Part shown: in pieces, positions 18,169 through 26,187 of the stretch
How the letters are laid out: every line of letters begins with the position of its first letter
Numbering within the stretch: position 1 is the first letter of the stretch
Assembly: GCF_000429485.1 (NCBI RefSeq)
Contig: NZ_AUBY01000016.1
Location: 62,001 to 126,000, forward strand
Direction: 5' to 3'
DNA from: Aliagarivorans marinus DSM 23064
GTDB lineage: Bacteria; Pseudomonadota; Gammaproteobacteria; Enterobacterales; Celerinatantimonadaceae
Length of the DNA stretch: 64,000 bases
The notes under the pieces: model-generated
The model's database searches: none
The model's input: only the letters and a program-made list of their open reading frames with translations
What the model was told of the DNA's origin: nothing
Made by a program: the position numbers and the translations under genes

Positions 18169-18807
18169 ATGAGTTCAGAACTAAAAGTCGTTGCCCCGTT
18201 TACCGGAGGCTGGGACTCTCAGGCGGATTATGATGCAGAAGAGACTCGCATCGTGCGCAACCTTCCTAATACTTGGGAGATCATCCTCGGCTATGACAAC
18301 CTTGCTGACCTAATTACCAAGGTCAATCAGCTTCTGACGATAAACCCCGGGAATCCCTGCCTCAAGGTGTTGGAGATCGTCGCCCATGGTAACCCTATCT
18401 CCATCAACGATATGTCGCGCTTGGACGTGAACAATTGGGCGGCTCAACTTAAAACACTGAACTGGTGCGATGAGGCGGAGATCTACCTCTCCGGTTGTAA
18501 CACCGGTCTGCCGCGTACCACCCGTATTCAAGACCCCGCCCGGGTCGGCCCCATTGCCCAGCAGTTGGCCGAGGCCATGCCCTTCGATGCGCAGAACTTT
18601 GCCCACAAAATCAGGGTGTATGGCAGCAAGGGCTATCTCAGCGGTAGCCACGGCGAGGGCAACGAGAAGATCGTCGACAGCTTTAACGAATACAACTTTG
18701 CACTCGCCTGGCCGCCGGTCACGCGCACGGTGTGGCAGCGCTATCCCGGTGGCAGCAACGCCACTGGCAATGCCTGCTGGGCGAACTTTAAGAATGGGAG
18801 TTGGTAA
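18169..18807 (+). CDS. Unrecognised protein with caspase-like (clan CD/DUF4347-like) His and Cys motifs
   Basis: I do not recognise this 212-residue protein as a named family. Its centre reads as strand-loop-strand with LKVLEIVAHGN (His 73) followed about 37 residues later by AEIYLSGCNTGL (Cys 110). This is the His-Gly ... Cys arrangement of caspase-fold peptidases and of DUF4347. After it come IAQQLAEAM and IRVYGSKGYLSG, comparable to the strand and specificity region downstream of the catalytic Cys in such folds. No signal peptide or membrane helix is seen. A GGAGCGACC ribosome site precedes ATG. It overlaps the next gene by one base (TAATG). Proteolytic activity is inference. Confidence 0.75.
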   Translation: MSSELKVVAPFTGGWDSQADYDAEETRIVRNLPNTWEIILGYDNLADLITKVNQLLTINPGNPCLKVLEIVAHGNPISINDMSRLDVNNWAAQLKTLNWCDEAEIYLSGCNTGLPRTTRIQDPARVGPIAQQLAEAMPFDAQNFAHKIRVYGSKGYLSGSHGEGNEKIVDSFNEYNFALAWPPVTRTVWQRYPGGSNATGNACWANFKNGSW

Positions 18808-19133
18808 TGGCTAACAGTATCCGCATTGTCGAGTACGCCACGCAAAACGAGCTGCTGCTCGACAGCTATCAACAGGCCTTGGTAGAAGATGAGTTGAGAC
18901 GGGTGGAAGGTGGCTGGCTTCGTCGTAATCTCGGCGAATGGTTGTCGCGTTTTTGGCCGCGCGGGCGGCCGGTGAGAGTGCGTCCGGATTGCCAGATCAT
19001 CGTCGAGGAAAACGGCCGTCTTATCGAGTATCTGCTTACCAGCGACTCGGTGCTGTATCGCCACGGAAGCGTAGTGAATCACCAGTTCTACATGGGCTTG
19101 CTGCTACAAGAATGGCTGGGGATCCGCCCTTAA
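18807..19133 (+). CDS. Small protein of unknown function, translationally coupled to the caspase-like gene
   Basis: A 108-residue protein that I do not recognise. It starts at the ATG sharing a base with the previous stop (TAATG), with GGGAG six bases upstream, so the pair is clearly one operon. The N-terminus is acidic and helical (NELLLDSYQQALVEDELRRVEGG), then comes a Trp/Arg-rich stretch (GWLRRNLGEWLSRFWPRGRP), then predicted strands ending in HQFYMGLLLQEWLGIRP. No transmembrane segment or signal peptide is seen. A role as partner, inhibitor or substrate of the upstream protein is plausible from coupling alone. Confidence 0.75.
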   Translation: MANSIRIVEYATQNELLLDSYQQALVEDELRRVEGGWLRRNLGEWLSRFWPRGRPVRVRPDCQIIVEENGRLIEYLLTSDSVLYRHGSVVNHQFYMGLLLQEWLGIRP

Positions 19134-19168
19134 CTGAAGCTGTTAAGGGCGCTTAGAACGTTGTAGTG

Positions 19169-19783
19169 CTAACTAGGTAGCTGCATGGAATAGAGCTGAT
19201 TGGGCAGGGCGGTAAAGCCCATCTTTTCAAGGTACTGCTGGTGGCTTTTGACCTCGCCCTTGGCCAACAACTCACTGACGCCTAGCGAGCGGAACAGGCC
19301 GGACTCCTGATACAGAAAGGCGCCGGTCTTAAAGTCGCGGTAGGCAGGAAATACATAGTCGAGGTGGATCTGCAGCTGTTGCGATTGCTGCTCGGCAATT
19401 AAAATTCCCACGGCGTCTTGATTGCGCATTAGCACCCAACATAGTCGCTCGCTGGGTTGCTCGGTTTGAAAGTGCGGGAAGTAGCTGACAATGTCGCTGT
19501 GATATTGCTGTAGCCAGTGTTTAACCATCGGGCTGTCGGGTTGGGCTTCAACCAATTGAAACTGGTCTTTGGCGCTGTATATCGCCCGCAAGTAGTAGAG
19601 GTTGGCAAACACGATAAACAGGTTCAAAAAGGCCACCGGCAGGGCGGCAATGATAAAGCCATACAGGCTAAAGCAGGCGGCCCCGAGAAGATTCCACCAA
19701 CGCAGTCTAACTATCGAACGCATGGTTAGCGAGACCGCAACGATGACCGATGCCAGATAGCCAAACCATTCAACCCAATCCAT
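19169..19783 (-). CDS. YgjV-like inner membrane protein with GNAT-like C-terminal domain
   Basis: A 204-residue protein. The first 80 residues hold three membrane helices (WFGYLASVIVAVSLTM, LLGAACFSLYGFIIAAL, LNLFIVFANLYYL) of the YgjV/inner membrane protein type. The cytoplasmic part (about 95-200) resembles an acyltransferase fold: a strand CWVLMRNQDAVGILIA, then HLDYVFPAYRDF, and a final KMGF element. The acetyl-CoA motif is weak, so catalytic activity is doubtful. The ATG at 19783 has a modest GGAG-like site upstream. Function unknown. Confidence 0.8.
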   Translation of the reverse strand: MDWVEWFGYLASVIVAVSLTMRSIVRLRWWNLLGAACFSLYGFIIAALPVAFLNLFIVFANLYYLRAIYSAKDQFQLVEAQPDSPMVKHWLQQYHSDIVSYFPHFQTEQPSERLCWVLMRNQDAVGILIAEQQSQQLQIHLDYVFPAYRDFKTGAFLYQESGLFRSLGVSELLAKGEVKSHQQYLEKMGFTALPNQLYSMQLPS

Positions 19784-19829
19784 GTGATAACTCCTTGTTA
19801 CATAAAACCCAGAGAGTATAGACCGTTTG

Positions 19830-19995
19830 CTAATACCAATCCGGATAAGTAAGTGATCAGAGATTGCGCAGGGAAAATCATTGAGGACGAGGAAGCGCTT
19901 GCCGTAACTAGTGGGCTAATTACAAAAGCGTTGACGCTGTCATCAATGATTTTAACTAGCAAGAATGAGCAGTTACTCATGTGGATTGGTATTAG
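19830..19995. mobile_element. MITE-like element with 13-bp perfect terminal inverted repeats
   Basis: A 166-bp element bounded by CTAATACCAATCC (19830-19842) and GGATTGGTATTAG (19983-19995), exact reverse complements. Inside, AAAATCATTGA and TCAATGATTTT form an 11-bp inner inverted repeat, and CGCTT / AAGCG another, so the whole element folds into a long imperfect hairpin. It encodes nothing convincing: two short frames start or end in it. No clear target-site duplication was identified. The structure fits a non-autonomous miniature transposable element. It lies between the ygjV-like gene and the S4 gene and may carry promoter signals. Confidence 0.75.
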
Positions 19996-20066
19996 GGCTC
20001 ATTGACCTTGTCTGCGTAAGCAACCATAATCGGCGCGCCTTTAAATACAGCCCGAGGGGAGTCGCT

Positions 20067-20498
20067 ATGACCGAACATTCAGATGATGAGCAGGAGTTCC
20101 TGGTCGAAGCCGAAGAGCTATTTGTTACCGCCCAGCCGGTCGAGCTGTATAAAACCCTCAAAATCGCCAATTTAGTGGGCGGTGGCGGCGAAGCCAAGCA
20201 ACTGATTAGCGAAGGCTATGTGGCGGTTAATGGTGAGCTGGAGACCCGCAAACGTCGCAAGATGTACGACGGCGATGTGATTGAGTTTAACGGCGAGTTT
20301 TTCTTGGTGGTGTGCGATCAGCCGATCACCGAGGCTCCGGTGCGTAAAGCGGCGCAGCCAAACAAAGCTAAGGGTAAGACGCCTAAGCAGAGCACTTTCG
20401 AAAAAAGCACTGAAAAAAGCGCGCCTAACAACGTGTCAGAGCCCGCAGCCGATAGCGGCGTCAAAGGTAAAAAGCCGCGTCGCTCGATCAGTTTTTAG
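20067..20498 (+). CDS. S4 domain RNA-binding protein (YbcJ-like)
   Basis: A 143-residue protein. Residues about 25-95 form a small S4 RNA-binding domain: VELYKTLKIANLVGGGGEAK, LISEGYVAVNGE, and KMYDGDVIEFNG, as in YbcJ. A basic Lys-rich tail of about 50 residues (KAKGKTPKQS, KGKKPRRS) probably adds nucleic-acid contacts. I start at ATG 20067 because GAGGGGA lies 6 bp upstream; the frame runs 34 codons further back into the MITE, which is unlikely to be translated. YbcJ-type proteins are thought to bind RNA or ribosomes; the target here is unknown. Confidence 0.88.
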   Translation: MTEHSDDEQEFLVEAEELFVTAQPVELYKTLKIANLVGGGGEAKQLISEGYVAVNGELETRKRRKMYDGDVIEFNGEFFLVVCDQPITEAPVRKAAQPNKAKGKTPKQSTFEKSTEKSAPNNVSEPAADSGVKGKKPRRSISF

Positions 20499-20527
20499 AC
20501 CTCTAGAGCGATTCGCCGGGGAAGGGC

Positions 20528-20884
20528 CTAACCCAGCCCTGCGCCAGGACTCGGCCAGCAGCTAACCGCCAGCAGGCTCAGTGGAACAATAATCAGCCAA
20601 CCGAGCTGTTTAATCAGTTCAAAGACCACCAAGGCGGAGAAGATAATCACCGCCATCGACAGCCCTTCAATGGCCCAGTGCGCTTGCTGATAGGCTGTGT
20701 GGCTGATGATCATATAGGCAAACGCCACCACCCAAAAACCGATGCGCAGCAGATTCACCATCCGATCACCGAGTGCGAAGCGGTTAAACTTTTGAGCAAT
20801 CGCAGGGCGTTGCACCAAGGTTTTAAAGGCGAGCAGTGCGAGGAACACGATGCCATGCATCGCCAGGATGGAGACGTTGTTCAT
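20528..20884 (-). CDS. Small inner-membrane protein of unknown function
   Basis: A 118-residue protein with about four membrane helices: ILAMHGIVFLALLAFKTL, LLRIGFWVVAFAYMIISH, AIEGLSMAVIIFSALVVF and LGWLIIVPLSLLAVSCW. ATG 20884 overlaps the yaeQ stop as ATGA (20881-20884), so it is translationally coupled to yaeQ; an open frame extends 15 codons further without support. I do not recognise a named family. Confidence 0.75.
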   Translation of the reverse strand: MNNVSILAMHGIVFLALLAFKTLVQRPAIAQKFNRFALGDRMVNLLRIGFWVVAFAYMIISHTAYQQAHWAIEGLSMAVIIFSALVVFELIKQLGWLIIVPLSLLAVSCWPSPGAGLG

Positions 20885-21429
20885 GCTTGTCCTTGGGTAT
20901 CTTGTAAGACTTGCCAGTGCACCTCGCAATCACCGCTCTCGGTGTTGATAAAGGCCGTCTCGCCAGTAATCGTCACCGACAGGTCCATGGTACGCGTCAG
21001 CAGCGCGCTAAAGGCCTCGATATCGCGGGCATTAAACTGGGTGATCTTGACCGGCAATTGACTGAATTTGCCTTGGGATTGGTTAAACCAAGTATCCGAT
21101 TTGCTGTTGAAGCTGAATACGTCCACTTGCTTGGCGCTGCGACAGGCCTTTTTGAGGCGGTCAAAGGTTGGTTCGCCCACCTCTACCCACAATGTAATCT
21201 GCTGGTCGAGGGTGCGCACCCACAGATCGGGCTCGTCGATCTCACTCAGGCCCTTGGTCATCTCCGGCTGCTTTTGCGCCAACAAACAGGCGGTTAACAC
21301 CCGGGTCAACATGCGTTCTGGGTTCTCAGACGGGTGCTGAGCAATGGTCAGACTCAAGCTGTCGTAGTGATCGATATTCAGATCCGACAGGTGGATTCGG
21401 AACTTGTAGATGGTGGGTTTAAGCGCCAC
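20881..21429 (-). CDS. yaeQ: YaeQ family protein
   Basis: A 182-residue protein matching YaeQ from end to end: N-terminal TIYKFRIHLSDLNIDHYDSL, then ENPERMLTRVLTACL, DEPDLWVRTLDQQITLWVEVG and the nuclease-like core VFSFNSKSDTWF. YaeQ has a PD-(D/E)XK endonuclease-like fold but its biological role remains unclear; a link to transcription elongation (an RfaH-like suppressor effect) has been discussed in E. coli. The gene is followed by a coupled small membrane protein. Confidence 0.92.
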   Translation of the reverse strand: MALKPTIYKFRIHLSDLNIDHYDSLSLTIAQHPSENPERMLTRVLTACLLAQKQPEMTKGLSEIDEPDLWVRTLDQQITLWVEVGEPTFDRLKKACRSAKQVDVFSFNSKSDTWFNQSQGKFSQLPVKITQFNARDIEAFSALLTRTMDLSVTITGETAFINTESGDCEVHWQVLQDTQGQA

Positions 21430-21543
21430 GGTACTGCCTTCAAGGTAAATAGTGAGGCTAAGCTATCACATTTTAGGCGAGGCGACTGTGTGAATAGTCA
21501 TCAACTGATTTGAGTCTTAACGTCGATCAAACAGTTACAGCAT

Positions 21544-22518
21544 TCAGCTTGCGGTAACAGACATGACCAACCAGAGGTTGTAGGCCGCATAGGCGAGCAG
21601 CAGCGCTGTGCCTTCAAAGCGATTAATCCGCCCCTGCCTGCCAAAGCCGTAGGCCATCACGAACAGCGCCAAGGTCATCCCCAACATCACTAACCAGTCG
21701 CGCGACAAAACGCTGGCGGGCATCGAGGCCATGGGGGTAATCACCCCTGCAATACCGATGACGGCGGAGATATTGAACAGGTTAGAACCGACGATATTGC
21801 CGATAGCGATATCGTGCTCGCCTTTACGCGCAGCAATCACCGAGGCCGCCAGCTCTGGCAATGAGGTGCCTAAGGCGACAATGGTAAGTCCGATCACCAA
21901 ATCGCTGATGCCCATGGATTGGGCAATGGCTACAGCGCCCCAAACCAGCAGTCGGGAGCTAACAATCAGCAAGACTAAGCCGATAATCAGCCACATCAAC
22001 GCGGTGTTAAGTGGCATCTGCTGCTGCGCCAGTACTTCTTCGGTGTCGCTTTGTAGAGCATCTTCCTTGCCGTTTAGACCGGAATACACACTCCATCCAA
22101 TCAGCCCGGCAAACACCAGCAACAGCACAACAGCTTCTGGCCGCCCCAAGCTGCCATTCCACAGCAGCGCGCCTAATAGCAGGCTGACGCCCACCAACAG
22201 CGGCTGCTCTTTGCGCACAATGCTCGATTGCACTGCGATGGGCGCAATCAATGCGGTGAGCCCGAGTATCAAGCCTGTGTTGACGATGTTTGAACCCAGC
22301 GCATTGCCCAGCGCCAACTGCGGGTTGTCGTTGACTGCGGCGATGGCGGAAACCACCATCTCCGGGGCCGAGGTGCCAAATCCCACTACCACCATGCCGA
22401 TTAGTAGCGGCGGCATACCGGCATGGCTGGCGGTTGCTGCTGCGCCATCAACAAAGCGGTCGGCGCTCCAAACCAACAGTACAAAGCCAACGACGATGGC
22501 GAGGATAGCGAGTGTCAT
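21544..22518 (-). CDS. Calcium/sodium antiporter (YrbG-type CaCA family)
   Basis: A 324-residue inner-membrane cation exchanger. The two alpha-repeat signatures are visible: VVGFGTSAPEMVVS with GNALGSNIVN in the first half, and IVALGTSLPELAAS with GNIVGSNLFN in the second. About ten membrane helices are present, with a short acidic loop (about 150-165) between the halves. The length fits YrbG. It is monocistronic and divergent from the HEWWH gene. Ca2+ extrusion in exchange for Na+ is the usual inferred role. Confidence 0.93.
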   Translation of the reverse strand: MTLAILAIVVGFVLLVWSADRFVDGAAATASHAGMPPLLIGMVVVGFGTSAPEMVVSAIAAVNDNPQLALGNALGSNIVNTGLILGLTALIAPIAVQSSIVRKEQPLLVGVSLLLGALLWNGSLGRPEAVVLLLVFAGLIGWSVYSGLNGKEDALQSDTEEVLAQQQMPLNTALMWLIIGLVLLIVSSRLLVWGAVAIAQSMGISDLVIGLTIVALGTSLPELAASVIAARKGEHDIAIGNIVGSNLFNISAVIGIAGVITPMASMPASVLSRDWLVMLGMTLALFVMAYGFGRQGRINRFEGTALLLAYAAYNLWLVMSVTAS

Positions 22519-22673
22519 AGTGGGCCTTCGGGTAATGATGGGGCATTTGCTTAGTTAAGCACCTGTCGAGGACGCTTGGCTATCTCTATTTTGGGGTATG
22601 CGATTGGGGCTAGACGGCTTGCGCAGCAACGGTGAGTTGTTACACTGCGGCTGTTACGGTAAACCTGCATCTT

Positions 22674-23561
22674 ATGTCATCGAATTCTTCGTTTTCAAAA
22701 GCGCCATCATCAAAAGCGACCTCAATAAAAGAGGCCTCATTAAACGCGTCTTCACCTGATGCGGCTTCATTGAACGCAAAAGCCAGCGGACTGTATCGCC
22801 AGTATTTCCGGCGTGGGCCTGACTACCGCTTCGGTGATGACGTCGATTTTGTCGATATCAAGCAGCAGTTCGGCTTCCGTTCGATAGAGGTGGGGGCGTG
22901 GGTCACCCGCGAGGAGCGCCAACTTGCGGCCAACCTGTTGTTTGATGCCTTTGCCGATCTGGCTTTTATGCTGGCCCTGCCACCGGCGGCCATCGGCTTG
23001 CGCGAGAGCCTGGCACTGGCCTTTGGCCGGGGCGGTCAGCGCGGCGTGCAGGCGCACTATGCACCGGGCTCTGCCACCTTGGCCTTAGCTAAGAATGCAG
23101 GCGCTGGAGCACTGGCCCATGAATGGTGGCATGCGCTAGACAATCATCTCGCCGGCAAGGCATTCGAGGAGCCGGGTCGGGCCAATGCATTTGCCTCGCG
23201 CCGGTGGCTACACGATGAGCCACTCACCGATCACCCGCTCAACCATCGCTTGCACCACCTGTTTGCCACCGTGTTGTTAAGTGACGATCTGAATCAGCCC
23301 TGCCAGCTAGTCAAGGATGGTTTAGCGTTAGATCGTGATAACGGTACCCGCTACTTTTCCCAGCCCGAGGAACTGACCGCCCGCGCTTTCGAGGGCTGGC
23401 TGCAGGGGCGAGAGGATATCAAAAACCAATACTTGGTCAGTGGTACCAAGCAGGGTGAGCTTGCGCAGAATGGCGCGTTTCCCCGTGGTGAGCAGCAGCA
23501 GCGCTATGCCACAGCTGCCAGTGAATACTTTGCTGAGCTAGCTGCAATTCTTGCGCCTTAA
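22674..23561 (+). CDS. CLCA_X-like protein with HEWWH metallopeptidase motif
   Basis: A 295-residue protein if translated from ATG 22674. The first 35 residues are Ser/Ala/Lys low complexity built from imperfect SSxxA-like units. The conserved part starts GLYRQYFRRGPDYRFGDDVDF and contains AGALAHEWWHALDNHLAG, an HExxH-like zinc site, followed by ELTARAFEGWL, whose Glu could be the third ligand, and AASEYFAELA. This is the pattern of the protein group annotated as CLCA_X. An alternative GTG start lies 42 bp upstream. No signal peptide is seen. Substrate unknown. Confidence 0.8.
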   Translation: MSSNSSFSKAPSSKATSIKEASLNASSPDAASLNAKASGLYRQYFRRGPDYRFGDDVDFVDIKQQFGFRSIEVGAWVTREERQLAANLLFDAFADLAFMLALPPAAIGLRESLALAFGRGGQRGVQAHYAPGSATLALAKNAGAGALAHEWWHALDNHLAGKAFEEPGRANAFASRRWLHDEPLTDHPLNHRLHHLFATVLLSDDLNQPCQLVKDGLALDRDNGTRYFSQPEELTARAFEGWLQGREDIKNQYLVSGTKQGELAQNGAFPRGEQQQRYATAASEYFAELAAILAP

Positions 23562-23691
23562 TCCTTACTCTTTGAGCCAGCTTTTCGAATAGCCTTATGC
23601 GTTGTTGTGAACCGGAACATCTATAACTGCTTGCGTTTTCTCCTCTGCGAGTTATGTTTGTAACCGGTTTCATAAATTGATAGGGACGTTA

Positions 23692-24423
23692 ATGGTACAA
23701 CAATACAAGGAGCTGGTGGTGATCACCGGCGCGAACTCAGGGGTTGGCCTGGCCTGTGCAAAGCGCTTTAGTGAACTGGGTCATGCCTTGTTGTTGCTCG
23801 ACCTCAAGGTGGATGTGGTATCGGGTTTAGCGCTGCCACACGCAATGGCACTGCAGGTGGACGTGAGTGATGGCCCAGCGATGACCGAGGCGGTTCAACA
23901 GGCAGAGCGTGAGTTCGGACCGGTAGATTGCATTGTCAACAACGCTGGCGTGATCCGCATGGACAGTGTGGCTAATCAGCAAAGCAGCGACTTTGCGCTT
24001 ATGTTCAAGGTGAATGTGATGGGCATGCTGAACGGCATTCAAGCGGTGCTACCCGGGATGATTGCCCGAGAGAAGGGCACCATTATCAATATGGGCTCGC
24101 TCGGTGGCCACAAGCTCATTCCCAACCAGACCGTCTACTGTGGCAGCAAACATGCGGTTCACGGCATTGGTGAAGGGTTGCGCGAAGAACTCTCCCAGCA
24201 CAACGTGCGTTTGAGCACCATCGCTCCCGGTGCTATCGAAACAGCCTTGCTAGAGAGTAATCAAAAGCCTGAGTTTAAGCAGGGCCAAGATCAGTGGGCG
24301 AAATCTATCGGCGGTATTCTCAGTGCAGAGGAAGTTGCCGCGAACATCGTCTACGTCTACCAACAGCCACAACATGTGTGTATTCGTGAAATTGTGCTGG
24401 CTGCAACACGGCAGCAGCTGTAG
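23692..24423 (+). CDS. SDR family NAD(P)-dependent oxidoreductase
   Basis: A 243-residue classical short-chain dehydrogenase. The cofactor motif is ITGANSGVGLACA, followed by NNAGVIRMDS, the catalytic Ser in NMGSLGG and YCGSK with the Tyr-x3-Lys pair. It resembles the YdfG-type serine/3-hydroxy acid dehydrogenases in length and layout, but the substrate cannot be assigned. ATG 23692 is chosen over an in-frame TTG five codons earlier; TAGGGA lies just upstream. Confidence 0.9.
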   Translation: MVQQYKELVVITGANSGVGLACAKRFSELGHALLLLDLKVDVVSGLALPHAMALQVDVSDGPAMTEAVQQAEREFGPVDCIVNNAGVIRMDSVANQQSSDFALMFKVNVMGMLNGIQAVLPGMIAREKGTIINMGSLGGHKLIPNQTVYCGSKHAVHGIGEGLREELSQHNVRLSTIAPGAIETALLESNQKPEFKQGQDQWAKSIGGILSAEEVAANIVYVYQQPQHVCIREIVLAATRQQL

Positions 24424-24485
24424 GCGTCTGCTATACCGATAGATACATTCAATGAATGTGATAAGAAAAAATCTCTTCAAATGCA

Positions 24486-24504
24486 AATGAGAATGGTTTA
24501 CATT
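24486..24504. promoter_or_regulatory. Predicted Fur box
   Basis: The 19-mer AATGAGAATGGTTTACATT agrees with the consensus AATGATAATnATTATCATT at 14 of 18 informative positions. It lies 44 bp before the DUF2061 gene, where a repressor would act. Iron control of the downstream pair is inference. Confidence 0.5.
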
Positions 24505-24547
24505 TAGTCTTGAGATTAGCAATTACCGATTCGCTTCGGAGGTTAAC

Positions 24548-24745
24548 ATGAAAAAGACTATCAGCTTCGCCATTATGCATTTTTCTGTCGCGTTTTTAGT
24601 AACTTGGGCTTTGACTGGTGACTTTGTCATCGGCGGTTTAGTCGCCTTGGTAGAGCCTGCGGTCAATACTGTCGCCTTCTTCTTCCATGAAAAGGCCTGG
24701 AATAAAATGGATATGGGCGGCCCGAAGGTTGGGCACGCTCACTAA
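24548..24745 (+). CDS. DUF2061 family small membrane protein
   Basis: A 65-residue protein with two membrane helices (TISFAIMHFSVAFLVTWALTG and GGLVALVEPAVNTVAFFFHE) and the DUF2061 pattern H-x-P/S-VAF...EPAxNT...HExAW. The tail is His-containing (GGPKVGHAH). A CGGAGG ribosome site precedes ATG. It is followed 9 bp later by a DUF4250 gene, and a Fur-like box lies upstream. The family has no established function. Confidence 0.88.
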   Translation: MKKTISFAIMHFSVAFLVTWALTGDFVIGGLVALVEPAVNTVAFFFHEKAWNKMDMGGPKVGHAH

Positions 24746-24754
24746 GGAGTAGCA

Positions 24755-24940
24755 ATGTTCGAAAACTGGCAAACTATGGATATCAATATGCTGGTGTCGA
24801 TCCTCAACATGCAGTTGCGCAACCTCGACAACGATTACCACCAGCTGTGTTCACGCTTTGAAATGGACGAGTCAGGCCTGAAAGAGCGATTGACTGACGC
24901 CGGTTTCTACTATCATGCGCAGATCAACCAGTGGCGTTAG
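24755..24940 (+). CDS. DUF4250 family protein
   Basis: A 61-residue soluble protein with the DUF4250 layout: MLVSILNMQLRNLDNDYHQLC, then LKERLTDAGFYY and a final NQWR. AAGGAG precedes ATG. It forms an operon with the DUF2061 gene. Function unknown. Confidence 0.83.
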   Translation: MFENWQTMDINMLVSILNMQLRNLDNDYHQLCSRFEMDESGLKERLTDAGFYYHAQINQWR

Positions 24941-25042
24941 GGCCTAAACACCTTTTTAGGATGTAAACGAAAACAATAGCTAGTACTATCATACGCTTAC
25001 GATTTACCCCAGCCAGTTAAGAAGATGTATGGAGGGCAGGGC

Positions 25043-25471
25043 ATGTTGATAGGACTAGTCGCGACTACGCTGTTTGTTTTCTGGAGCTTGTACAAGCTGC
25101 GCAGCGTGATGGACTGGACGGCGAGTGAAGCGGTTATAGAGCACTCTGAGGTGGTCCATGAGCGCCTCTCCGACAGCTATATGTATCGCAATCAGCTACG
25201 CTATCGTTATTTGTTTGCTGGCCGCAGCTATCAAGGCCAACGTATCGCTTACCCGTTTCACAATACCCAACGTGAGCTCGATAGCGCTCAAGCCTTACAC
25301 GAGCAGTATCCAGCCGGTGCCCGTGTTGCGGTCTGGGTGAATCCTCGCAAGCCTGAGCAAGCCTCGCTTATGTCACTATGCAGTCAACGTGCGTTTGTCG
25401 TTTTAGTTGTGATGAGCGTTGTGGTGGTATCTGTGCTCTGGTTGGCAGCTTACCTTATGGGAGCACTATGA
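25043..25471 (+). CDS. DUF3592 domain membrane protein
   Basis: A 142-residue protein with an N-terminal helix (LIGLVATTLFVFWSLYKL), an extracytoplasmic beta-rich DUF3592 domain (ATASEAVIEHS-like opening, YRYLFAGRSYQGQRI, VAVWVNPRKPEQASL) and a C-terminal helix (FVVLVVMSVVVVSVLWLAAYL). I start at ATG 25043 because GGAGG lies 7 bp upstream; an in-frame ATG at 25025 lacks a site. It overlaps the next gene by ATGA. Function unknown. Confidence 0.83.
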   Translation: MLIGLVATTLFVFWSLYKLRSVMDWTASEAVIEHSEVVHERLSDSYMYRNQLRYRYLFAGRSYQGQRIAYPFHNTQRELDSAQALHEQYPAGARVAVWVNPRKPEQASLMSLCSQRAFVVLVVMSVVVVSVLWLAAYLMGAL

Positions 25472-26166
25472 AAAAACCGTCGATTTTCTCGCTGTTGGTC
25501 CTCGTCTATCTGCTGGGCTTTGTTGTCTATCATGGCTTTTGGAAAGATAGCGAAGCCGCTAAGCAAAGTGCTGCGCTAGAACAGGCGAAGCCCGCTGAGC
25601 CAAGCCCTGATAGCGAGAGCTTCACTCGCGCTCCTGCAGAGACCGCCCCTTCGCACTCATTTGAACAAACATCTGAGCTATCACCCGAGCAAGCACCCGC
25701 CAATGAGAGCCCCGGTGAGGATGACGTGACTAATTTCGGGGTAGGCAAGGCGAATGTTGCCATCGTTAATTTCATACAATCTCGTTCTGTCGCCATCGAT
25801 CGCAATCTAAAATCCAACATATTTATGGTTGCCGAGCGCTTCGAGATTACCAATGGTGAAGTGCTTGAGTATTCGGCAACGGCCGATTCGTCTTGCCAGC
25901 TAGAGAGCGCCAGCGACATGTTGCTGGTCGTTGCCGGTGACAATGAGACCATGCACTTGCTTTACTCCTGCCAATCGGACTTCCATGGGGCGAGCTTGGG
26001 CTTATCAAACGCCGATAAAGAAGTGGTTAGCGACATGCTCAGCGAGCAGCGTTACCGACAACTGGCTGAGCAAGTGATGGTGATCCCCACCGAAGCGGGG
26101 ATTGACTTCTATCTGGCTTTTGATGGCTCTCGTTATGTGCTGCTAAGGCCTGAAGAGGTGCCCTAG
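25468..26166 (+). CDS. Membrane-anchored periplasmic protein of unknown function
   Basis: A 232-residue protein. An N-terminal signal anchor (IFSLLVLVYLLGFVVYHGF) is followed by a Glu/Pro/Ser-rich linker (about 30-90) and a globular domain with two Cys (in SSCQLES and LYSCQSD) that could pair in the periplasm. ATG 25468 overlaps the DUF3592 stop (25468-25471), so the two are coupled. The frame is open further upstream but only this start has GGGAG. No family recognised. Confidence 0.8.
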   Translation: MKKPSIFSLLVLVYLLGFVVYHGFWKDSEAAKQSAALEQAKPAEPSPDSESFTRAPAETAPSHSFEQTSELSPEQAPANESPGEDDVTNFGVGKANVAIVNFIQSRSVAIDRNLKSNIFMVAERFEITNGEVLEYSATADSSCQLESASDMLLVVAGDNETMHLLYSCQSDFHGASLGLSNADKEVVSDMLSEQRYRQLAEQVMVIPTEAGIDFYLAFDGSRYVLLRPEEVP

Positions 26167-26187
26167 CGTAGCCTCGCTGATAGCCGC

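Noticed and set aside
19965-20066. Upstream extension of the S4 gene into the MITE-like element
   Set aside because: The strong ribosome site lies just before ATG 20067, and the extension is element-derived sequence.
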